This document shows positions 8,254 through 16,829 of a stretch of 64,000 nucleotides of DNA, one piece after another. The notes beneath the pieces are model-generated. The model did not search any database, was not told where the DNA came from, and saw only the letters and a program-made list of their open reading frames with translations. This stretch comes from Neobacillus sp. SuZ13 (GTDB lineage Bacteria; Bacillota; Bacilli; Bacillales; Cytobacillaceae). The translations under genes and the position numbers were made by a program. The DNA lies in contig NZ_CP126107.1 in the NCBI RefSeq assembly GCF_030123365.1, forward strand, positions 4,239,501-4,303,500, read 5' to 3'. The first letter of the stretch is position 1, and each line of letters begins with the position of its first letter.

Positions 8254-9531
8254 TTAAATCCAGCCTCTAAAGCGGCTCGCTTCTGCCATTTTTCTAACCC
8301 CAACCATATATGCAGAAAGACGCATATCTACTCGACGGGTTTGAGCAGTATCGTAAATATTATTAAAAGATTTTACCATTACTTTTTCAAGCTTTTCTTC
8401 CACTTCTTCTTCCGACCAATAGTAACCTTGGTTATTTTGAACCCACTCAAAATAAGAAACGGTTACACCGCCCGCTGAAGCTAAAACATCTGGTACAAGG
8501 AGAATTCCACGCTCTGTTAAAATTTCCGTTGCTTCGAGTGTTGTTGGACCATTTGCAGCTTCAACAACGATGCTCGCACGAATATTATGAGCATTTTCTT
8601 CAGTAATTTGATTTTCTATCGCAGCAGGTACGAGAATATCGCACTCAAGTTCCAGCAATTCCTTATTAGTTATCGTGTTATTAAATAACTTTGTAACTGT
8701 TCCGAAGCTGTCTCGTCTATCTAATAAATAATCAATATCTAAGCCATCGGGATCATGCAGGGCACCGTAGGCATCGGAAATCCCAATTACTTTTGCTCCT
8801 GCATCATGCATAAATTTAGCTAAAAAGCTTCCGGCATTACCAAAACCTTGGATCACTACACGTGCGCCCTCAATTTCGATACCTTTCTTCTTGGCAGCCT
8901 CTTGGATACAGATTGTCACACCTTTTGCAGTTGCAGACTCACGCCCATGAGACCCACCTAGAACAAGCGGTTTCCCTGTAATAAAGCCTGGTGAGTTGAA
9001 TTCATCTATCCGACTATATTCATCCATCATCCATGCCATGATTTGCGAATTAGTAAATACGTCTGGAGCTGGAATATCTTTAGTTGGTCCTACAATTTGA
9101 CTAATTGCTCTTACGTAACCTCGGCTTAATCTCTCTAGCTCTCTAAAGGACATATCTCGAGGGTCGCAAACAATCCCGCCTTTACCACCACCATAAGGCA
9201 GGTCAACGATTCCACATTTCAAGCTCATCCAAATTGAAAGGGCTTTCACTTCCGTTTCTGTCACACCCGGATGGAAACGAATCCCACCCTTTGTTGGTCC
9301 CACTGCATCATTATGTTGTGCACGGTATCCAGTAAAAATTTTTATGGAACCATCATCCATTCTAATTGGAATTTTAACGGTCATTAAACGTAATGGCTCT
9401 TTTAAGAGCTCGTAAACCTCTTCAGGATAACCTAACTTTTCAAGGGCCTTATGTATAACTGTTTGTGTCGATTTCAACACATCATGCTTTTCCTCTTGAT
9501 TAGTCTTTTCATTTTCTTTTTCGGCTACCAT
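8254..9531 (-). CDS. gudB: NAD-dependent glutamate dehydrogenase
   Basis: 425 aa enzyme interconverting glutamate and 2-oxoglutarate plus ammonia. The glutamate-binding motif PYGGGKGG is at residues 112-119 (active-site Lys117), and the nucleotide-binding motif GFGNAG is at about 229-234. A catalytic Asp follows in PAPDVFT. Position next to ypdA and mecB is that of gudB in B. subtilis. The VKA triplet at residues 95-97 is present once, so the three-residue duplication that inactivates GudB of the laboratory strain 168 is not seen and the enzyme should be active. Confidence 0.94.
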   Translation of the reverse strand: MVAEKENEKTNQEEKHDVLKSTQTVIHKALEKLGYPEEVYELLKEPLRLMTVKIPIRMDDGSIKIFTGYRAQHNDAVGPTKGGIRFHPGVTETEVKALSIWMSLKCGIVDLPYGGGKGGIVCDPRDMSFRELERLSRGYVRAISQIVGPTKDIPAPDVFTNSQIMAWMMDEYSRIDEFNSPGFITGKPLVLGGSHGRESATAKGVTICIQEAAKKKGIEIEGARVVIQGFGNAGSFLAKFMHDAGAKVIGISDAYGALHDPDGLDIDYLLDRRDSFGTVTKLFNNTITNKELLELECDILVPAAIENQITEENAHNIRASIVVEAANGPTTLEATEILTERGILLVPDVLASAGGVTVSYFEWVQNNQGYYWSEEEVEEKLEKVMVKSFNNIYDTAQTRRVDMRLSAYMVGVRKMAEASRFRGWI

Positions 9532-9718
9532 TTGTAATCCTCCCTAAAAAAATGCTACGAATGTTGTCATCTTTCAGACACAAGTATACACCTTTCATTC
9601 ATTTATGCAAGAAGAAAAGTATAAATAAAATCAAATATGTAAACGCTGCCATTAGCATTTTTAAAGGGGTTACAAATGTAATGGCTAAATATTATTGTTC
9701 AATATCTTTTTTCCATTT

Positions 9719-9737
9719 AAGGGCGGTGGGCGCCCTT
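9719..9737 (+). terminator. Plus-strand terminator-like hairpin
   Basis: A 7-bp GC-rich stem (AAGGGCG / CGCCCTT, loop GTGGG) is followed by TTTTTATC on the plus strand. Both neighbouring genes run on the minus strand. The minus-strand side of the hairpin lacks a T run, so it is not an obvious terminator for mecB. It may end an unannotated plus-strand transcript. Confidence 0.4.
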
Positions 9738-9751
9738 TTTTATCTATCCTT

Positions 9752-10333
9752 TTACTTAAAATAATGAAGAATGGTTTCCACCGCTTGTTGTTCGATTATT
9801 CGTTTACCGTACTCAGCCAGCACATATGGACTAAGAATAGATGCATTTCCAAATTCGGATAAAACACAGGCTGCTTTTATATTTTTTTCCGATTCTAAAT
9901 TATCCATTAATAAATAGTAGCGGTTGTTCCAAGCATAGAGACTTCCGCCGAAAATATTGACAGTAGACAGTCTTTTGGCTAGACCAATAATATCTTCAAA
10001 TTCATCAAATTCATATAACAGGTCCTCATATCCTTCAACCCTAACTTGCATTTCAATAAAACCATCATACAAAATTTCTTCATCTTCTATTACTTCATCA
10101 ACGGTAATAATCAATATCATCCCTTGAGCCTGGAGGGAAAACACCTCTACCGCAACAGAACCTTGAATATCAACATCAAATTCCTCACTTGCCTCTTCCA
10201 GCATATCATGGAAAAGCTGATTCCATTTAATGGAGTCCTTCCAAATATCTTCTTTGGAGAGTCCTCTGTCAAATAAATCATCAGAGGTTAGAAAAATCTT
10301 TATTTTATTGGCTGTTAATCGTTCTAAGCGCAT
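9752..10333 (-). CDS. mecB: MecA-family adaptor protein MecB (YpbH)
   Basis: 193 aa adaptor that delivers substrates to the ClpCP protease. The N-terminal substrate-binding domain opens MRLERLTANKIKIFLT and contains the DLFDRGLSKEDIWKDS motif of MecA/YpbH. An acidic linker and the C-terminal ClpC-binding domain follow. At this length and with this locus (between gudB and ypbG) it corresponds to YpbH rather than to MecA. In B. subtilis the paralogue affects competence and sporulation; the substrates here are not known. Confidence 0.9.
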   Translation of the reverse strand: MRLERLTANKIKIFLTSDDLFDRGLSKEDIWKDSIKWNQLFHDMLEEASEEFDVDIQGSVAVEVFSLQAQGMILIITVDEVIEDEEILYDGFIEMQVRVEGYEDLLYEFDEFEDIIGLAKRLSTVNIFGGSLYAWNNRYYLLMDNLESEKNIKAACVLSEFGNASILSPYVLAEYGKRIIEQQAVETILHYFK

Positions 10334-10408
10334 GATTTTGCCCCCTGCCGTGACATAACTCTTGTTTTCAGTGTATGCCTCAGGGTTCTGTTGGTGAATT
10401 GTCTAAAT

Positions 10409-11206
10409 TTATCTCTCCTCTCCAGATTTGCCATTCAGTGTAATCAGGTGACATTCAGCCGGTGCACCTAACCGAAGTGGAATGGCAGTTGTACCATAAC
10501 CATTACTAATTAAAAGGATCGTACTATCCAGCTTTTTAATTTTCCCTCGCTCATGAGGGCTGTACCCCAAAATATGGATTTGTCCTCCGTGTGTATGCCC
10601 GCTTAACACCAAGCGTATTTTATGTTCTGGAAGTATCTTATTTGTAATATTAGGATAATGACTTGCTAATATCTTAAAACCACTTTCTTCCGCATCTAAT
10701 AAGGCCAAATCAAGGCGATCTCGTTCTTGGCTTAAATCATCCACACCTAGTAAACAAAATTTTTCTCCTTCAGCAGATTCAAAGGTAACAGCTGTATTAG
10801 CTAATACTTTTATTCCCAATTCTAGGAGAATGGCATCCAATTTATGATAATCCACTTCATAATCATTGTTCCCCCAAACAAAATAAACTGGACCAATTTG
10901 TTTTAATTTCATTAAATTTGCCTTTACTTTTTCAAAAGAGACTCCTTTTTCAGTTAAGTCACCACCGATTACAACAATATCCGCTTTTCCAATTACAGGA
11001 TTTACCACTTTATCAGAAATCGTTCGCCTATGTATATCCGAAATAAAAAAAATCGAAACACTGCCAAGTGATTTAGGAAAGTCAGGAAAGCTAAATTCAT
11101 GTTCTATGATATTATTTAAAAAAGCTTCTCGTATCATGTATAAAAGCAGGCATCCACCAATGATGAACAAGAAAACTAATGTAATAACCATTTCTCTTTT
11201 CCCCAT
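10409..11206 (-). CDS. ypbG: Metallophosphoesterase YpbG
   Basis: 265 aa calcineurin-type phosphoesterase with one N-terminal membrane anchor (about residues 6-24). All five metal-binding blocks are present: SDIH, GGDLTE, GNNDYE, SHYP and SGHTHGGQ. The family includes UDP-diacylglucosamine hydrolases and other membrane-tethered phosphatases, so the substrate is unassigned. It sits 7 bases after the stop of a small membrane-protein gene and is likely co-transcribed with it. Confidence 0.85.
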   Translation of the reverse strand: MGKREMVITLVFLFIIGGCLLLYMIREAFLNNIIEHEFSFPDFPKSLGSVSIFFISDIHRRTISDKVVNPVIGKADIVVIGGDLTEKGVSFEKVKANLMKLKQIGPVYFVWGNNDYEVDYHKLDAILLELGIKVLANTAVTFESAEGEKFCLLGVDDLSQERDRLDLALLDAEESGFKILASHYPNITNKILPEHKIRLVLSGHTHGGQIHILGYSPHERGKIKKLDSTILLISNGYGTTAIPLRLGAPAECHLITLNGKSGEER

Positions 11207-11213
11207 TTCTTAA

Positions 11214-11582
11214 CTAACGTTCAATTGAAATAATACCATAAAAAAGACTTAAACTAAAAAAGACAATCGTTTGGACCAAACCTAAATAAAAGAGAAGGCA
11301 AAAAACAATTAGAAGATAGAGATACTCAATGAGAAGGTCAACACCAATTACTTTTCGTTTTTGCCAAGCTATTTTTGTTCCTACGATAAGTTCTGATAGG
11401 ACTCTTCCAGTTAAGAGAAATCCGATAAAAAAAACCAATGTTGCTGCAAAAAATTTCAAGGGATTTACGACAAGGCTTATAAAGAAATCAGCTAAAACAA
11501 AAGGATGTGGAATTGAAATCCATTTGATTAGTATATATCCACATAAAAAAATCACAAAATACTTAACTACTTTTATGAACAT
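11214..11582 (-). CDS. Small polytopic membrane protein of unknown function
   Basis: 122 aa very hydrophobic protein with about four membrane segments (near residues 5-22, 28-56, 84-101 and 103-118) and a short basic cytoplasmic loop (KIAWQKRKVIG). I do not recognise a family. It stands 7 bases upstream of ypbG, so the two may act together at the membrane. Its ribosome-binding site GGGAGGGG is the 3' arm of the terminator hairpin that follows the CBS-domain gene, 6 bases before its ATG. Translation on read-through transcripts could therefore be blocked by that hairpin. Confidence 0.7.
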   Translation of the reverse strand: MFIKVVKYFVIFLCGYILIKWISIPHPFVLADFFISLVVNPLKFFAATLVFFIGFLLTGRVLSELIVGTKIAWQKRKVIGVDLLIEYLYLLIVFCLLFYLGLVQTIVFFSLSLFYGIISIER

Positions 11583-11588
11583 AAAAAA

Positions 11589-11617
11589 CCCCTCCCATAC
11601 AATGTATGAGAGGGATT
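11589..11617 (-). terminator. Terminator of the CBS-domain gene containing the next gene's ribosome-binding site
   Basis: On the minus strand a 12-bp stem (ATCCCTCTCATAC pairing with GTATGGGAGGGG) is followed by six Ts and directly by ATG of the next gene. It reads as an intrinsic terminator for the upstream gene, and its 3' arm is also a near-perfect Shine-Dalgarno sequence. Confidence 0.8.
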
Positions 11618-11638
11618 TAAAAATCTTACCTACAGCTA

Positions 11639-12274
11639 TTAATCATCTTCTTGGATGCTCAGTATTCTGAAGCCATGGTCTTCCAGCCTCTTGGTGAATT
11701 TATCGATATTGTCTTTCTTCTCTATCTTCATTACAATTCTCCGGACAAGTTTATCTGTTTCATCAAAGGTTACCAGAGAGATAATATGCTCGTGGAATTG
11801 ATGTGCGATTTCAGACAGACGTGCAATTCGTCCTTCGGTTTCAACTGATGTAAAGGCAATCCGCACACCTGGACGATTTACCCCAAATGCACTTTCGAAA
11901 GAACTAATTACATCAGAGCGCGTAACTACTCCCAGGAAGTTTTTGTTGACATCGACAACCGCTAATAAAGGAAAATCCTTTAAATCAAGTAGTGTTTTCT
12001 CAAATAATTCTCCACCTTCTAGAAACTTATCTTGATGCGAAGCAATATCTTTTACATAAGTTGTGGTTAAATACTCATTCTTTTGTTTATCAGACTGAAA
12101 ATAGCTCTCATAAATGTTGAATCTTGTCGCCACTCCAACGTATTTTTCTCCATTTAATATCGGTAGCCCATCAATCTGATATTTTTCCAAACTTTCTAAA
12201 GCTTCTTTAAGCGTAGTGTTTTCTTGGGAAGTAATACATTCATGCTTTGGAATCATAATATTTTTTACGAACAA
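11639..12274 (-). CDS. CBS-pair and ACT-like domain protein (AcuB-like)
   Basis: 211 aa soluble protein. Two CBS motifs lie at residues 1-58 (GLPILNGEKYVGVATRFNI) and about 74-128 (PLLAVVDVNKNFLGVVTRSDVI). An ACT-like regulatory domain follows at about 135-208 (GRIARLSEIAHQFHEHIISLVTF). This arrangement resembles AcuB, but the classical acuABC neighbours are absent, so I give no symbol. CBS pairs bind adenine nucleotides and would act as a sensor module. It is divergent from cotJA and monocistronic up to the downstream hairpin. Confidence 0.75.
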   Translation of the reverse strand: MFVKNIMIPKHECITSQENTTLKEALESLEKYQIDGLPILNGEKYVGVATRFNIYESYFQSDKQKNEYLTTTYVKDIASHQDKFLEGGELFEKTLLDLKDFPLLAVVDVNKNFLGVVTRSDVISSFESAFGVNRPGVRIAFTSVETEGRIARLSEIAHQFHEHIISLVTFDETDKLVRRIVMKIEKKDNIDKFTKRLEDHGFRILSIQEDD

Positions 12275-12358
12275 ATCCCATCACCTCGAAATAAAATCAT
12301 GCTTTATTTAGTATACTTCTATAAGACTTGGATAAAACCCTTTTGCATTTAAGATTAT

Positions 12359-12387
12359 GTCATAGAAAAAGGAATATTTCATATTAT
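12359..12387 (+). promoter_or_regulatory. Candidate sigma-E promoter of cotJABC
   Basis: GTCATAG at 12359-12365 and CATATTAT at 12380-12387 are separated by 14 bases. The -10 resembles the sigma-E consensus CATACAAT, and the same -35 heptamer precedes spoIIM. The predicted start lies about 25 bases before the cotJA ATG. cotJ of B. subtilis is mother-cell sigma-E controlled. Confidence 0.45.
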
Positions 12388-12417
12388 TAAATGATGTTGA
12401 ATAAAGGGAGGGCTAAA

Positions 12418-12648
12418 ATGAATACACATTTCAAAACCTTTCATCCATATGCGAGTCCTTTTGACCCTTGCAAACCGATTCTTGAAAAGTCCTATTCCAC
12501 CCCGCCTAATTTATATATGGGTTTTCAGCCGCCGAATCTTCCACAATTTACACCACTAGAAGCACTTAGAGCTGGTACGCTCTGGAAAGCATTTTATGAT
12601 CCATGGTTTAGTCCACTGGAGCCTGGCAAAGGAGGATTACCTCAATGA
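12418..12648 (+). CDS. cotJA: Spore coat-associated protein CotJA
   Basis: 76 aa proline- and aromatic-rich protein ending in a motif rich in PW/GL residues, typical of CotJA. The start at 12418 is preceded by GGGAGGG. Upstream ATGs in the same frame lack a ribosome-binding site. Its stop overlaps the cotJB start (ATGA). CotJA is needed for incorporation of CotJC into the spore coat in B. subtilis. Confidence 0.92.
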   Translation: MNTHFKTFHPYASPFDPCKPILEKSYSTPPNLYMGFQPPNLPQFTPLEALRAGTLWKAFYDPWFSPLEPGKGGLPQ

Positions 12649-12905
12649 AACAAGTTCCTGCTGAATACTACCAATTAATGGAACAACTACAAGCTGTTGA
12701 CTTTGTCTTAGTTGAACTCACCCTCTATTTGGATACTCATAATGATGATCTTGAAGCCATCAATCAATTCAATCATTACGCAAAAGAAAGAAAACGCCTT
12801 AAAAAAGCATTTGAAAGCCAATTTGGACCTCTTTTGCAATTTGGTAATAGTTACTCAAGTTATCCATGGAATTGGGACGATACCCCTTGGCCATGGCAAG
12901 TATAG
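12645..12905 (+). CDS. cotJB: Spore coat protein CotJB
   Basis: 86 aa CotJB-domain protein: an N-terminal helical part (YYQLMEQLQAVDFVLVELTLYLDTH) and an aromatic C-terminus (YPWNWDDTPWPWQV). AAGGAGG lies 9 bases before the ATG, inside the 3' end of cotJA. It is the second gene of the cotJABC operon. Confidence 0.93.
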   Translation: MKQVPAEYYQLMEQLQAVDFVLVELTLYLDTHNDDLEAINQFNHYAKERKRLKKAFESQFGPLLQFGNSYSSYPWNWDDTPWPWQV

Positions 12906-12942
12906 AAGCACCCGTATTATTTTAGAGGAGGGATTGGTGTAA

Positions 12943-13512
12943 ATGTGGATTTACGAAAAGAAATTACAATATCCTGTTCGCGTAAGTACATGTAATCCGC
13001 GATTGGCTAAATATTTAATTGAGCAATATGGGGGTGCAGATGGGGAATTGTCTGCAGCACTACGATATTTAAACCAAAGATATTCCATTCCTGACAAAGT
13101 AATCGGACTTCTGACTGATATAGGAACAGAGGAATTTGCTCACCTCGAAATGATTGCGACGATGATTTATAAGTTAACGAAAGATGCTACTCCAGAACAA
13201 ATAAAAGCAGCAGGGATTGAGGATCACTATGTAAATCATGATAAAGGTTTATTTTACCATAATGCCTCTGGAGTTCCTTGGACTGCTGCATACATTGCAA
13301 CTAAAGGTGATCCAATTGCCGATCTTTATGAAGACATTGCAGCAGAAGAAAAAGCGAGAGCAACCTATCAATGGATTATTAATATGAGTGATGATACAGA
13401 TTTAAATGATGGTCTACGGTTCTTAAGAGAACGAGAGATTATTCATTCACAGCGCTTCCGTGAAGCAGTAGAAATTTTAAAAGACGAACAGGGCAAAAAG
13501 AAAATATTTTAA
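12943..13512 (+). CDS. cotJC: Spore coat protein CotJC (manganese catalase-like)
   Basis: 189 aa four-helix-bundle protein of the manganese catalase family. Metal-ligand motifs include EEFAHLEM (residues 64-71) and the later EEKARATYQW and EIIHSQRF helices. CotJC is shorter than true Mn catalases and is a coat constituent made in the mother cell; catalase activity is inferred from the family. It completes the cotJ operon and is followed by a hairpin terminator. Confidence 0.95.
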   Translation: MWIYEKKLQYPVRVSTCNPRLAKYLIEQYGGADGELSAALRYLNQRYSIPDKVIGLLTDIGTEEFAHLEMIATMIYKLTKDATPEQIKAAGIEDHYVNHDKGLFYHNASGVPWTAAYIATKGDPIADLYEDIAAEEKARATYQWIINMSDDTDLNDGLRFLREREIIHSQRFREAVEILKDEQGKKKIF

Positions 13513-13520
13513 TATAAAAT

Positions 13521-13545
13521 AAGAAGCAGTCTTTTCCTGCTTCTT
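13521..13545. terminator. Bidirectional terminator between cotJC and ypbF
   Basis: The stem AAGAAGCAG / CTGCTTCTT has a seven-base loop, with T-rich sequence on both outer sides. It lies between convergent genes and can serve both. Confidence 0.75.
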
Positions 13546-13999
13546 ATTTCTTTTCATGATATAGATTTATGTCATATTTGGATTTCATCATTTCAAAGAC
13601 GATATGGCGGTTTTTCCATTCTTCTTCCTTCTTCCAGTAATCTTTACTGCGGTCTACAATTTCACAGCGTAATTCATGGTATTCTTTTTCTGCTTTGTCT
13701 TTTTTCTCTTTCAACAAGTTCATCGTTCCATACATGCCTACACAAAAGACTAACAGTGTTAAATTATTCGAATCATTGACAAAGGCAGAAAACATCGCTG
13801 CAAAGGAATAGGAATAGTTGCTAGCAACTGTTAGATATAAATAGACAAAAAAACCCGCAGCCAAAATAATCGTTGCCCAGATTGAAAGGATATGCCGCTT
13901 TTTAAACCGATCAAACTTTTCTTTCCTTTTCCTTACATTTTCAAGCGCTTGCTTTGTTGCCTGATCCGTATTTTCAAGTAATTGGATTGGAGAATCCAT
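13544..13999 (-). CDS. ypbF: YpbF family membrane protein (DUF2663)
   Basis: 151 aa protein with a basic N-terminal coiled helix, two membrane segments (about residues 40-60 and 75-92) and a charged C-terminal helix. The family and the position beside ypbE/ypbD match YpbF of B. subtilis; no function is known. I start at 13999 because GGAGG lies 8 bases upstream, with the longer reading covering that site. Confidence 0.8.
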   Translation of the reverse strand: MDSPIQLLENTDQATKQALENVRKRKEKFDRFKKRHILSIWATIILAAGFFVYLYLTVASNYSYSFAAMFSAFVNDSNNLTLLVFCVGMYGTMNLLKEKKDKAEKEYHELRCEIVDRSKDYWKKEEEWKNRHIVFEMMKSKYDINLYHEKK

Positions 14000-14070
14000 G
14001 TTATCACCCTCCATTTCTATAAATATACATATGAACTTGTCCCTTCTATTATGTTTTTTTCATGAAAAAA

Positions 14071-14089
14071 CCGATCACTTTCGGATCGG
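14071..14089 (-). terminator. Terminator after ypbE
   Basis: The stem CCGATC / GATCGG with a seven-base loop is followed by TTTTTT on the minus strand. It begins immediately after the TAG that ends the LysM-coding part of ypbE, which supports that TAG as the ancestral gene end. Confidence 0.8.
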
Positions 14090-14716
14090 CTAATTGTTTA
14101 TTGGTATTTTCAAAACCTGTCCTGCATTAACTTGTTTACTCTTAAGATTATTGGCTTTCATAATGATGTCCATCCCCTTGGCAGAATGGTAGTACTTCAA
14201 GGCTATTCTATATAGATTTTCGTTTGGTTTGACCTTATGCGTTACAGTAGAATTTTATTGTGGTTCTGTAGTGACTTCAGTTGTTTTTTTTATAGGTTCT
14301 GTGGTTTCAGCTTGTTTTACCTCGTTGCTAGGTTGTTCTGTTGTATTATCCTCAGGATTAGTTTCATTCGATTGATCCAAATCTTCAACTATTGGTTCGT
14401 CTTCCTCATTTGACGTATCTAAATGAATGGTTTCATATCCAACAGAATCCTCAGTGTTTTTCGGAACTCCATTAACTTTATTAGCACCATCACGGTACGA
14501 AATTACACTAAAAATAATGATCGGCAGAAGGATAAAGAACAAAACTAATAACCGTATAACTGGGTACTTTAGCTTCCACTTTGTTTTTTTCTTCTTTTGC
14601 CGGTGTATATGCTCACGAGGCGGCAAGTCGTCTTTGACGTCCATTTTCTCATTAATTTTTTCTATTCGTTGTTTTAAACGTTCCGCCTGGTCCCTGTAAG
14701 GCTCTTCGCTATTCAT
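14090..14716 (-). pseudogene. ypbE: ypbE, LysM-domain membrane protein interrupted by an in-frame stop
   Basis: The intact 5' part (14255-14716) encodes 153 aa: a basic cytoplasmic region, a transmembrane segment at about residues 52-72, and an acidic Thr/Glu-rich stretch. It ends at TAA (14255-14257). The same frame continues for another 54 codons to a TAG at 14090-14092 and encodes a good LysM domain (STVTHKVKPNENLYRIALKY and further NN-L-GQVLKIP). YpbE proteins of Bacilli carry this C-terminal LysM. A single base change, or a sequencing error, therefore truncates the protein before its peptidoglycan-binding domain. The 153-aa fragment could still be made as a membrane protein. Confidence 0.8.
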
Positions 14717-15318
14717 AGCCGAACTCCTCCCCGTTCATCTTCTCTAGTTGGACTTTTACATTTTATATAAACACCTAATAAAAAATCAATAATAAAATGC
14801 ATAGCAATTGTAATAGCTAAATTATTGGTCCATTCAAAAATGAGTCCAATCAAAAAGCTTAATACAACAATATTCACAAATAAAAACCAATTAAAAAGGT
14901 AACGATAGTGAATAATCGCAAAAATAATGCTCGCTAAAACCAGTCCTACTTTTGTTTGTATGATTCCTCTGAACAATAATTCCTCACTAAACGCTACAAA
15001 AAAAGCAATCAGTACAATGTGGAAAATATTTCTATTTTTAAAGATTCTTTCATTTAAACCCCCATCATCATAATAGGAAGAAGGCAGCCACTTCATTAAG
15101 AGGACATCTAACATCACAACTATTAATCCTGCAGGAATCCCAATTGTAAAAATTTGAGAGTCATCTAAAATAATTGTCTCTAAATAGGAGAAATGGTCAA
15201 AAAATATAAACCCCAATAGTAATGAGATGACACAGAGAATTACTTGTGTCATGTACAGATGAAAAAGCAAATCTCTATCAGTTAATCCATTTATTAATTC
15301 AAAATACTTCTTTTTCAT
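14713..15318 (-). CDS. ypbD: CPBP-family intramembrane metalloprotease-like protein YpbD
   Basis: 201 aa membrane protein with about six hydrophobic segments. It has the Abi/CAAX-protease motifs: SEELLFRG (the EExxxR motif), FAIIHYRYLFNWF and a histidine in AMHFIIDFL. Members cleave prenylated proteins or act in bacteriocin self-immunity; in Bacilli YpbD has no firm role. Its start overlaps the recS stop by four bases and its end overlaps the ypbE start, so recS-ypbD-ypbE form a tightly coupled operon. Confidence 0.82.
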   Translation of the reverse strand: MKKKYFELINGLTDRDLLFHLYMTQVILCVISLLLGFIFFDHFSYLETIILDDSQIFTIGIPAGLIVVMLDVLLMKWLPSSYYDDGGLNERIFKNRNIFHIVLIAFFVAFSEELLFRGIIQTKVGLVLASIIFAIIHYRYLFNWFLFVNIVVLSFLIGLIFEWTNNLAITIAMHFIIDFLLGVYIKCKSPTREDERGGVRL

Positions 15319-16829
15319 TCCCTCAACTCACTATTGATTAGAATTTTGGCAAGATATTCTTTCCAGTTTTGTTCCGTTTTTTTCACAAAAGTATCATTAC
15401 TGGAATTACTAGTTTGGTAATCGATTATTTGAAGTCCGCAAATGTCACAGCACTTATTTACCCTGTTTAATAATGTTTCATCAAAATAATGTAAAATATT
15501 TTCACGTCTGCAAAACTTAGATTCAACCCATTTTTTCATTCGATAAATATTATTTTTTTTAATTGTTAATCTTTCCTGAACAAACTCTTTAATAAGAATT
15601 TGTAATTGTTTAAGACTTATTGTTTCAAGCGGCGAATTTATTACAAAGTCCTCAATAATCCGCCATTGAATTTCTGAGAAACCCCCAAGGTCCATTAACT
15701 TGATATCTAAAGTAATTTTTCCATCTTTTAAAATCTGTTTCTCATCTATCATTTTAAACAACCAGTCTATTTGGAGTTCTGATGGTAACTCACTCTCGGC
15801 AAGTTGTAGCGGCAGTTGTTCATCCCCAGGAGTATATAAAAGGATGGCAATACTTGGTTTACCATCTCGACCTGCCCTTCCAATTTCTTGGAGATACGAC
15901 TCTATTTGCATCGGCATATGATAATGAATAATAAACCGGATATTTTCTTTATTTATTCCCATACCAAATGCACTCGTTGCACATATAACATCCAATTGTC
16001 CATAAAGAAACTGCTGTTGAATTAGTATTCTTGTGTTTTGGTCCAATCCGCCATGATAGGCCATCGCACTGCAAATTCCTTTTTCTGCTAATAATGAAGC
16101 CATTTGTTCCGCCATTTTTTTACTTGAAAAATAAATAATTCCTGGTTTTTTCAAATTAGCAACAAGCTCACAGACAATCCCTTGCTTTTCTCGGTAGTCT
16201 AATAATTCTTTAACATAAAAACCGATATTCGGCCTGTCAATCGTTGACTCTATTTTATTAATTTCATCCAAATCAAGTGAACGAATGATGTCCTCTCTTA
16301 CTTTTTTTGTTGCAGTTGCAGTTAATGCAAGTGTGAGCGGATTGCCAAACTTTTTTCTAACTTCACCTAATTTTGAATAATCTGGTCGAAAGTCAAAGCC
16401 CCATTGCGAAATACAATGTGCTTCATCAACCACAAATAATGAAATAGTAAGTTCTTGTAGTTTGCGGAGGATAAAAGGTACCAATAACATTTCTGGTGAT
16501 ATAAAGATAAACTTATACTGATTAAGTTGATGAAGTGCATTTTGCCTTTCATCTGCACTAAGAAAGGAGTTTAAAGCAATTACTCTCTTTTCACCAAATT
16601 TCTTAAAATGCTCCACTTGGTCTTGCATCAGTGAGAGAAGAGGCGATATTATTAAAACTTGCCCCTTTAACATTAACCCTGGCAGTTGATAACATAATGA
16701 TTTCCCTGTTCCTGTCGGGAGCATGGCCAATGTATGTTGACCAGATAAGACAGATGTGATGACCTCTTTTTGTCCTGTCTTAAAACTTTGAAAACCAAAA
16801 TGTTCTTTTAATACTTTTTCTAGTTCCAT
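15315..16829 (-). CDS. recS: RecQ-family ATP-dependent DNA helicase RecS
   Basis: 504 aa 3'-5' superfamily 2 helicase. Walker A is MLPTGTGKS, the DEAH box is in VVDEAHCISQWG, motif III is ALTATAT, and motif VI is QEIGRAGRDG. A C-terminal RecQ zinc-binding part with CCDIC is present, and no HRDC domain follows. That short form, and the position after ypbB, match RecS (YpbC) of B. subtilis, a RecQ paralogue acting in recombination repair. It shares one base with the ypbB stop. Confidence 0.92.
   Translation of the reverse strand: MELEKVLKEHFGFQSFKTGQKEVITSVLSGQHTLAMLPTGTGKSLCYQLPGLMLKGQVLIISPLLSLMQDQVEHFKKFGEKRVIALNSFLSADERQNALHQLNQYKFIFISPEMLLVPFILRKLQELTISLFVVDEAHCISQWGFDFRPDYSKLGEVRKKFGNPLTLALTATATKKVREDIIRSLDLDEINKIESTIDRPNIGFYVKELLDYREKQGIVCELVANLKKPGIIYFSSKKMAEQMASLLAEKGICSAMAYHGGLDQNTRILIQQQFLYGQLDVICATSAFGMGINKENIRFIIHYHMPMQIESYLQEIGRAGRDGKPSIAILLYTPGDEQLPLQLAESELPSELQIDWLFKMIDEKQILKDGKITLDIKLMDLGGFSEIQWRIIEDFVINSPLETISLKQLQILIKEFVQERLTIKKNNIYRMKKWVESKFCRRENILHYFDETLLNRVNKCCDICGLQIIDYQTSNSSNDTFVKKTEQNWKEYLAKILINSELRE

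Noticed and set aside
8077..8478. 133-codon plus-strand frame opposite ypdA and gudB
   Set aside because: It is antisense to two well-supported genes and crosses the terminator between them.
9230..9260. A GudB inactivating duplication like that of B. subtilis 168
   Set aside because: The VKA triplet appears only once, so the gene reads as active.
9552..9764. 70-codon plus-strand open frame between gudB and mecB
   Set aside because: No ribosome-binding site at its start, biased residue composition, and it runs through the hairpin at 9719. Kept only as a possible RNA locus.
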